This document shows positions 39,301 to 49,400 of a stretch of 64,000 nucleotides of DNA, piece by piece. The position numbers and the translations under genes were made by a program. The notes beneath the pieces are model-generated. The model saw only the letters and a program-made list of their open reading frames with translations. It had not been told where the DNA came from and searched no databases. Positions within the stretch are counted from its first letter, which is position 1. Every line of letters starts with the position of its first letter. The DNA lies in contig JAKJHU010000085.1 of assembly GCA_022316685.1 (NCBI GenBank), positions 2,170,001 through 2,234,000 of the forward strand, read 5' to 3'. The stretch comes from Progne subis subis. Taxonomy: Eukaryota > Chordata > Aves > Passeriformes > Hirundinidae.

Positions 39301-42300
39301 CATCAGGGGAAGGCAGCAGCCCCCACGCACCTTTGGGGGTTCCTGCCTTAATCTCCCTGGTAGCTGATGAAATGTTTCACTGTGTGCAGCCCCATGGAGC
39401 CAAACACCCCTCCTGAAATGACAGGCACGAGGCGGCACAGAACCCTGGCCAAGGAGCACAGGTACCTGCTGTGACACAGGTATCAAGGATGAGCAGACAT
39501 CCAGAAGAGAGCACCATGGAAGGGCCTTAGAAAGCCACCAGTGGCTCCTGGGTAACAAGGACTAACTCTGTGCTGCTGGCTGTCTTTTGAGCCCCAGTGC
39601 TGCCAGCCAGCTCCTGCCTGCTCCTCTACGGTGTTTTTACAGATTCTGTGCTTTTGACATTGGCAACAACTCGGCCACGTGACACTGAGTCACAGTTATG
39701 GGATGACTAGAAACCTTCCCAAACCCCAAATAGGTCACCTGAGAAGACTGAGCTAGCAGAGAAAGCCTCTGAGCTAACAGGACTCACAGGACATTGTCCC
39801 AAAGGCATGTGCCACAAGGAGACACGGTCCAACCTCCCCAAAAGCCCAACCTCCATGAGTTCAGAAGAGCGAGTCATTGGCAGCATCTTACCTCCTCTCT
39901 TTGAAGACCGTGAGGACCTGGAGGAGGTGGACCACTGCTTGGTGAGCGACCTGCCGGAGGCCGCGTCGCTGTTGGCAGAGGCGTCCTCAGGTGTCTGCAG
40001 GTGACGCCGTGCTGGGCTCCACGTCCTTCTCCCCAGGAGTGTCCTTGACACCGTGCTGCTCTGGGTCATTCTCAGCCGCAGAACTGGGCCATCTTCTGGG
40101 CCAGCATCAGCTGGGCCTCCTTCTCCAGCTGCCTGATGTCCTCAATGGTGAGCCCGTACCACTCGTCCTGCCAGCACCAGGCCTGTCGGTGGGCCCGGAC
40201 CATGACCTTCCTCAGGCCTGCAAAGCCAAAACGTCCCCGTCACCGGAGCTACAAGCAGCAGGAACCAAGGTGTTCCCCTCCCAAAGCCTCACTGCGCCAT
40301 GGCAGGGACATCACAGTGACATCCAACCCGCAGTGCTGCAGTGCAGCACCTTCACACAGTCGGGGTGGAAAAGCGGTCACCTCATGCACTTCATCTCCTC
40401 GATTCTTCCTAATCAACTGTGCACTGACATCAGCCAGTCTTCTGGCACTGCTTTTCATCTGGAAAGGGATTTCCTAAGTTTGGGTGGAAGACTTTGGCTG
40501 CCTGCTCCACCAAGGAGGAGCCACACACAGACCACAATTTCAGCTCCCTGAAGTTTTAACATTTGGATTCCACCTTCAAAGTGAAATGTATTACCAGGAG
40601 TAACAAAAAAACCCCAACCAAACAAAAATAAAAACAAACAAAAAAAAAAATAAAGCTACTGATTTTTTTGTTTTGTTTCTTAAATCCTGGAGAGTTTCAA
40701 GTCACTCCTCCATGAATGCTCCACAGCCCTCCCCAGTTGTTACATTACAGAAGCACATCCCACTCCATTCCTTTTCCTTGGAAACCCATTTTCTGCACCT
40801 GGTTTCTATGTATCAGTTAAACAGCATCACAAATGGGAGCTTCTGAGATAATGGGATAAAAAGCAAAGTAAGGGAAGGAATAAAAATGCTTTATTTTGCA
40901 GATACCATCTGTTTTCTGATGCAGGAGAAAAATGGAGTGGGTAAAACCAATTTAAAATATTTCAATGTATCACATATCTGAAAGGAAGGACAGCCTCAGT
41001 GTCAACACACAATGCATCTTACCAGGCAACAGATACTCTCCTCAAGACTCAGCCTCACTCACTAACATCATCACACCCCCAAGGCTTTTAAAACTTAAGA
41101 GTCACGCAGGATTTTCACCAATATTATTCCTTAAAAGCTCACAACAGGTCAAAACTCCAAACTGCTATTTATTCCTGATGGGATCACACAGCAGTAATGA
41201 TGCTTTTCCAGCTTCTGTAAATATCGACCAACTGATCCTTGCGAGTTTTTCTGATAATAAACCAGTCAATTAATATTGCCCCCTCTTTAATTACTAGGAA
41301 ACTGAGGCAGAGATAGGTTGAAGGACAAGCCCAAAGCACCAAGTGGGATTTGCTGTCAGGGGGATGAAGAGAGCAAGCAACAGGCTACATTAGAATCATT
41401 TAGGTTTTGGGAGCTGCAGATCGAGCTCTCTAAGCACCACCACGAGGAAAGACATCCCTCCTAAGGCACTGTCCATCTCCAGGAGCATGGCCAGAGGGGG
41501 ATGTCCCACCACGGGCAGAGGTTTCTAAGGTGCTTCCAGCAACATGGGCTTCCCTGTTGTACAGAAAACCTTAAATCCCACTGCTGCCACGCTTTCTGTG
41601 ATGTTCAGCCCAAAGATCCAGTTTGTTTTCAGCAATCACTGTTTGTTTGGTTGTTTTCTTACACACACAAAAAGCATATTTTTATATGTTTATCTCCTTC
41701 CAGGTCTGAGCAGTTTTTGGTCTGTTCTGCTCTTTGGCCAGTCCTTAATGCCATCCCAAGCCAGGCTATCCAGGAGGAGATGGCCACTGAGATCAGCAGC
41801 TAATGCCATGGACCAGCTCAACCTGAACTTCATTTACACAGTAAGATTAAATCCATCAATATTTCATGCATTTTGCTGACTGACTTTCAGAAGGGAGAGG
41901 CAAGTTTGAGCCAGCAGAGTGTGACCTTCTGGGGGCAGACTGACAGCCTTCAGCACCTTAATTCTGTTCAACCCGAGTCGAGATTCAGAGTTATTTCCCC
42001 TGCCAGATTACTTTTTGCAGAACTACAGGAGAAATGTTTTAGCCTCTTCACCTCCTGTTATGATTGACAACCAACAGAGCTTAAAAACCAAGATTAAATT
42101 CGCATCACACCCACACTGAAAGCCAAGAAAACATTTCTTTTGCTGTCCCCAACACCACACCACCCTTTGGACTTCCACACCTATCCACTTCTATCTGGCT
42201 TGGAACACCTCGAAAACAGATTGTAATCAGACACAGAAGGGAATGTTGCTCTTATCCCACAGTTTCCCTCATTCAAGGGCTCAGCAGGTTCCACTCCTGC

Positions 42301-45300
42301 TCCTGAATCCAGCCTTATGTATGGGTGCCTCAACTCCTCAGAAATTCTCTGTGTAGAGACACAGATGCCACCGATCTGTGTTTTAAAGGACTAACATCAC
42401 AGGGAACATGAAAACCACTTGGGGGTAAAAAAAAAAAAGCCTCTTGAAGTTCCTCTCTGCCTTTTTAGATCTCAAAAATCACCTGCACTGCTTCCTGCCA
42501 ACCCACAGACCTCCCCGTGTGCCCTGCTCACATCCCTTTGATTAGACATCCCAAACCACCCTTCCCTAAAGCTTTGCTCCTTTGAAAACAGGATGGCACT
42601 ACAGGGCTCCACAGCTGCTGTGCCTCTACCCCTCCAGGTTAGTTAAGAAGTCCAAAAAACAGATTACTTCCCAGCATTTGGCCTTCACCTGGGATGTGCC
42701 AGCAGATGCTGCATTTCTCTTTCTTAAACACAAGGAGAAAACCTGAGGGAGAATGAGGCTAGTGCAGGATACAAAAGAAATGGAAAAATAAAAGTCATGG
42801 CTTGCAGAGGAGGCTTCAGTGCTAGGGAAGAGAACTTGAGGGGCTCCTCTGTGCACAGCCTGCAGCCCCCCAGGGACCACAAGAAGTGTCCCACAAAGCC
42901 ACAGGGAGCCAGCACCCAGCTACAAATGACTGACCTCACCCCTGCAGACACTGCTGCTCTCCCTGTGCAATGGGGAAAAAACCCAAGTACTCAAAGCATT
43001 TTTGTATCAAAAATCTTAGAGAAAAAACAAGGGTTTTTTTTATTTTAAAGTGAAAAGGAGGGGAGACACCAGACCCAGGAAAGAGCCTAATTGGAAAAAA
43101 CTCTCATTGTAGCAGATGCCCATCAGGAGAGTGCTGAGGGAATCTGGCCCAGCTGGCTCTCCTTTTTCTCCCTGCAAGGAGAGTAGGTGTAAACGTGTCC
43201 TGCTCAGCCAGAGAAGTCCCTGTCACACACTGCATCTGTAGCTCAGTTTGCCTTGCCAGAGGCTTTCCCCCTCTACTGAAATGCCCCAAGTTTACCTGAG
43301 CCTTCTTCCCCAGAATTAGAGGAAAAGCCCCCAATCTTATCAGGCACCTCACTGAAGTCACCCAGTAAAAACAGGCAGAGGTTTTTTGACAAGGATGCAG
43401 GTACCAGCTGGTTATCAGTCGTTAAACAGACGATCATTCCTCCAGAGTGCAATGCTTCATTTAAAAAAACCCAACCAAACAATAACACCACACAGGCACA
43501 AATGTGCAGGCTGAGTTCAGAGCACCCGTCATCATGTGTTGATTTAATTATTGTAACATTTCCCACTGTGCTGAGCAGGAAGATCATCTGTGAAGAGCCG
43601 AGCAGGGTGCAAACATTTAAATCATTTGATTTCCAGCTCACCATCACAACAACTGAGAGGCTGGTTGAATCTATGAGATGCTGACTCCTGTAAATGATTT
43701 GTGGTGTTGGGACTCCATCATACAAGAGGAAATGTAAATGACCATTAGACAAACCAGAGCAGAGAGGAGGCTTCATGTGAATTTTAAAAGCTTCGGTTTG
43801 TAGTTCTGGGCTTGTTCTCCAATATGAAATTAAAATAGTAAATCTAATAAATCAATGGAAATAAATTGGAAAACCTACCAAAAAACTGTGCCTCCAATGC
43901 CCTCAATATCCAAATGAAGCAAGTGTTCACATACCCATTGCCTCTGTACTCAGAAGCAACCTCCCAAATAATTTTATAATGCACTATCACAATTTCCTGA
44001 CAGCAAACACAGGATGCCTGATTGTCCAAATGCAACACTATTTCCCTGACAGTCACAACAGATCCCACAGCCTCGTCAGAACAATCCAGCCAAGGCCACC
44101 TGCAGTCACACCTGTTTGCTTCCCTTCCCTGCCCTCCCTTGCTCAGAACCTTCACAAACAGAAGTCCGTGGTCACATCCTCATCACGCCAGCAGCAACCT
44201 GCCTCCCCTTGGAAAGACAAAACTCCACCTTTAGGAGCCGGTGGGCAGTGGATGAACTGAGTCATTTGAGTGCTTCAGTGAAGCCAAAGTTCTGCAAAAG
44301 AGCTTTCAAAAACCACTTCACCACCGTGCAGCAATTTGGGCATATTTAGCCTAGGACACAGTGGCTTAGACAAAGCTCCAGTTACTGGGATGGAACACAC
44401 TTTGCCACAGTATATAATTAATAACCCATACACAGTCAACACACTTGTTTAACAACAAAAGACTCAGAGCCCACATGCACCATTAGGAAGCAAGTGGGAG
44501 CAGAACATTATGCAGTGCCAGTCCAATTAAACTTAAAATCTATGGGAAAGGAGTAAAAAAGCATACAAATATTACAGTCAAGTAGACTAATAGTCCACAA
44601 TCACAATTTTAGTCTGTGTCTCAGGCTGTCAAAGCACTGAGTAACTGTCCAATTAGTCACGGGAAAGAATGGCTGCTGCACTCAGTACGAGTGAGAACGT
44701 TTCAACACCTGTCCCCCAGAGTTCCTCCCTCTGTGCTCAGCAGCCCTTCCACATGGCACAAACCATCCATCACTTACCTCAGACGGGCTCTTTTTTCAAG
44801 CCATTCTCTAATTTTAGTTTGCTCCGCTAAGCATCGCTCCCCATCGGGCCAGAGTTTGGATCCTGCTGTTTGTTTCCTTGCTGGCTTGGTGACCCTGCAC
44901 AGCGCGGGCTAATAATTCCCCAAGAAATAAATTTGCTCCAGTTGGGAACAGAGGAACCAGGAGGAAAATGCCAAGGAAGAAAGGGCTGACCCACCACAAT
45001 ATCTCCGGCTCCTGGGAGCTCGGCTCACCCTCAGGTGCACAATGCACCTTTAAAGGTCTCCATCTGCTCTTGGCTGCCTGCTGAAAGCCCCACACGGGGC
45101 TCTGCAGCTAAACCCGCTCACTCCTCTTGGAGCCACACCTTTCCAATTTAAACTGGAACCACACCTTTCCAACTTAAATATCCTCATAACTGCTGGCTTT
45201 GGTACAAAAGCTGTGGCGCTTTGCCCACTCACGGCTCTCCCAGGGCAGGGGGAGATCACACACTCCTGCACATACCCCGAGCTATTACTTTCGCTTTTCA

Positions 45301-46431
45301 CTCACTCTACTTTGGCTTGCCTAAAAGACTTTCCTGATTTTATGCATCTCAACCACTTCGGAAAAACGCTATTTGCCATCTTTATAACAGGCTGGGAAAG
45401 CTTTTGAAAGGCGGACAATGAGCTGCGCTCTGCTCTCTGCAAAGCCTCAATCAAGAGGGAAATGGCAGGCAATCTTTCACGGAATACAAAAGCAATGTTT
45501 CTAAGGGACCACAGTTAATCTATGCCAAACACCTCCGAACAACTGGGAGACTCACGTGCTCCTTTTTCATTTAACAGATACAATGGAGTTGTTATTCTGC
45601 CTCCGTGTTTTGCAGCATACACCAAATTAACCCGTGTCACCGAAACGCCAAGGGAGTTCAGCGCAGAGAGGCACTTGTAACACAGCCTACAGCAGGAAAA
45701 TCTTCCATCCCTGCCTAAAGAAAGGCAAAGGAGCTGTAAGAAAACAACTTGTGAGCATTCTGAGAGGTGCACACTATTCTCCACTGCTCTAGCAGTGCTC
45801 TTCACATTAGCTCTGACTGCAAAGAGCTTGAAAATTACTTATGCTAGAATCAGGCACTTCATGAAGACTTGCACGTCAAAAGCAGAGTTGCAGAGGTCCT
45901 GCAGGAGGATTTACAGCGCACAGGAAGGTGGTAGCATCCTCTACACAGCTTTTTTTTGGCATTTTCTTTGCCAGAGGACAGCCAGAGCTCTGCCCTCTCA
46001 GACGGGAATGCTCCTTTAAAACACTATTTAGGTTTTCCACCCGGCCATAGATCCCGTCATTTGTGGCAAGGCTCAGAAACTGTATCAGGCGTTTTATAGA
46101 TTTTCTGCAAAGAACAAATTACTGCCAGCGCTGCCACCACCTGTACTGTCTCCACTTAGTTACTACCAGACACATTCAATTCCTCCTTAAAAGCCCTGAC
46201 CCTAAGAACGATGCATCCATCAAAGAGGGACATTTCCTTACAACTCAGAGCCACGCACAGACCCACCAACCCTGTCACAAGGCAGTCAGAAACTAGGGAT
46301 GCTCCAGGGAGTCGTTTACTGGAACCACTCAGGACACTGAAATGAAGCTTATTTCTTTAGGCAGCCCTTCAGGATGGGTTTTGGTCACAATAAAGAAGAC
46401 TGGCAGAGTTTAAAAATGATCTGGCAAGTTT

Positions 46432-46468
<37 letters not shown>

Positions 46469-49400
46469 GGAGTGCAAGATCTTGCCTACACAGGACTTGA
46501 AGCCTTTTCAGTGGGTACACGTGGTTTGGATTTGTACATACCACCATCATAAGTGATAGAATAACAGGATTTTTTCTGAGCTGACCCACAGGGTCATCAG
46601 ATCTGAGAATCTCTTCCCAGACGTGTCTCGGGATGCGATGCATTGCACAGACCTCACCTTCATGTTTCAGTTCAGTGCAAACATTAAGGAGTGAACTCTG
46701 CGAGATTATAAATGCTCACCAACATCGTGGATAAAGCGCTCGATTTTCGACTGCATCCCCCAGTATCTGAACTCCACTTTACACAGTTTATATGCACACA
46801 TGATGGGGTATTTCCCAGGGTTGTTCTTGTACTCTTGAATCCAGTCTTCTGAGAGGGGTCCTCTTTTAGTCTTCACTGATTTATACAGCTTTGGATCCTC
46901 CTCAGCTTTGTACTCATGGGGAGGGATAGGATCTTTAACAATATCAATAGGATCTGGAGAGAGAGAATACAAACAGTTAGACGTTTCCTTTTCCTGAGCA
47001 AAACAAGAAAACATCATTTTTCATGAGTTATTTCTGTTCTAAGAAGCACCAGAAGCATTACAGCAATTTAGTTTCTTCTTACTTACACTTAAACAACTGA
47101 TATTTAAATTGTTTATACACTGCTGCCGGGCAGAGATCAGCTCTGCCAGAGGAACGAGCACACACAGTTCCAGCAAACAGAGGCTTTGCTCCAAATAGCT
47201 GTTTTTGCCCACAGTAACTGCAGATCCACAGCCCTCTGGCAGCTCTGCACACTCTGCCTTTCCAGCTCCACACAGAGCTGCTGCACATTTCCAGCTTTTC
47301 TAATATCACTCACAGCCAAGACAGCTCCACACACCTGCCCTGCCATGGAACATCTCATCTTTGGGTGCAGCAGAGGAGGGCACTGGAAACTCCTCATCTG
47401 CTGTTGTTACACCAGATGTATTGTGGAAAGCAGAAAGTTTAACTAAAGTCCTAATTAACAATCCAGCAATGGAGAAGTGGAAACTGCAGTGGGAATGGAG
47501 TGGATGAATGTATTTTAAAGACCTGCTACCCCCAGAGCTCAGCAGAAACATCTGAAGTTTGGATGGAAGGGCAGGATCACACTTCCCAAGAAGGGACAGC
47601 CCTGTGACACCTCTCAGTGCAGCAGTGGGACTCCAGTCTGTTCAGCAGTGAAAGCCTGGTCAGACAGGCGCAGGAATAAGGACACTTGAAGTGAAGTATA
47701 AAAGTACTTTTTTGAAATACTTTTGCCTTTTCTCATTAATTCCTTCATTAACTCAATCTTCTAAAAGCAGCTGTGAAGTGAGTGTTAACCTGCATGAGGG
47801 CAGGACTAAAATGAGAGGGAACAAAAGTTAAATGCATCTTCATGCTTCAAAAGTGCAGATAGGAATCATCTTCATATACATGAAGAAGCCACACAAATAA
47901 ATAACAATATAGTCACAATTATACAGCTATTTTTTTTTCCTCTTCTCTGGTTATTTCTACTTATTACCCCCAAAATCATTAGATGTCTTACTCCTCTTGG
48001 GAGCTGCATAAATAAGATGGAAAAGCATCAGCTTAAATTAACAAATGGGGGATTCAAATTATTTCCATGGGATTTACATCAAGCTTAGAAAAGAATTCTG
48101 GTATCCTCACCCTACTTGGTGTAACCCTACCTGCAGTGACACTGACAGGGGTGTGTGTTTAGGGGGGGATGGACAGGCAGATGGACGAACCAAGAAAAAA
48201 AAGAAAGCGACAAAACAGGAAAAAGTGGAGGAAAAAAGGCTATTCACCTAAAATGGTTTGTCTTTTCTCTGCAGCAGAAAGGTTGAACACGTTGTTATGG
48301 TCTCCTGGGTCAGTTTTGTAGTACGTCTCAATATCAATAGAGAACTTCTCCACAAAAGGACACGTGTACCTGGGAGCCAGAACAACACAGCTTAGAGTAA
48401 ATCAGCCTCAAATCCCAGCCAGCTTTCACTCATGTTTTCCTTCAGACATGCTTAAAATACCAGCTAGAGATTGTTCCTCAATAACTTCTCAAGACAGGAG
48501 CTCAGCAGTTTTCATCAAGGAGATAAATGTTGGGCCCCACTCCATTAAAAAGCTGTGACACAGATACCAATACAAGGACACCCTGGAAATGCACCTGTGC
48601 AAGGAGAAAAGCAAAGCTCCTGCCTGGAACCTACGGCAGAATAAAATATGAACCAGTTCTGTGCAGCATGGGTTTCCTGGCCAACCGATTGACTCACAGG
48701 CATTTCAAGAGAAGAGATAAAAACTGACTGGAAGTGAACTTTAATCACTTAAAAGTCAGGCAGCTCCATTGTATTCAGTCACTGGCAGCAGCCCATATGC
48801 AAACACCGACTCCCCACCTCCCCAGGATTGATGTTATTTGCAGAGACCAGCAAAAACAGAACTGGAATATTTTCCTAGATTTTTCATAAAAATCAAAATC
48901 CCCATTAAAGCCTTTTTATTGTGCAAGATGACAAGAATAACAGGTTTGTAAATCTGAGAAAGAGCAAATGTTCTAAACTGGAGTAACTGGCACAGTTACA
49001 AAGGTTATTTGTTCCAGGGTATCTGAAGTCCCCCCTGACAAAATCAGGTGAAACAAGGAGGTCCCAGAGGGCTCCACAGAGCCTCTGGCTCTTTTCCCTC
49101 CTCGGGGTGGAAACCATAGGATGTAGGTTTGTCATTTTACAGTTAAATGACAGCTCCTAGAAAAGAAGTGCTGTGATTATTTTTTTATTTATTAAGATTT
49201 TTCTTTCCCCTGTACAAATGCATCCTGTCTTCCCTGACAGCATTCAGCATGACATCTGTCCCAGCACCGTGCACATTTAGAATTTCCCCGAGCTTGCAGA
49301 GATCTGCAATGTTAAGCAGAACACAGCGCAGCCTACAAGACTGAATAAAAGCCATTCACAATTCCCCAAGCTTTGACAGACAAAACAGCTCCAACATTTT

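Noticed and set aside
39707..40069. 120-residue minus-strand open frame starting MTQSSTVS
   Set aside because: Its first half is the wrong frame of the PITPNM2 exon (basic, serine-rich) and its end runs into the intron. Only the middle [16 protein letters not shown] part is authentic, as part of exon 39892-40217.
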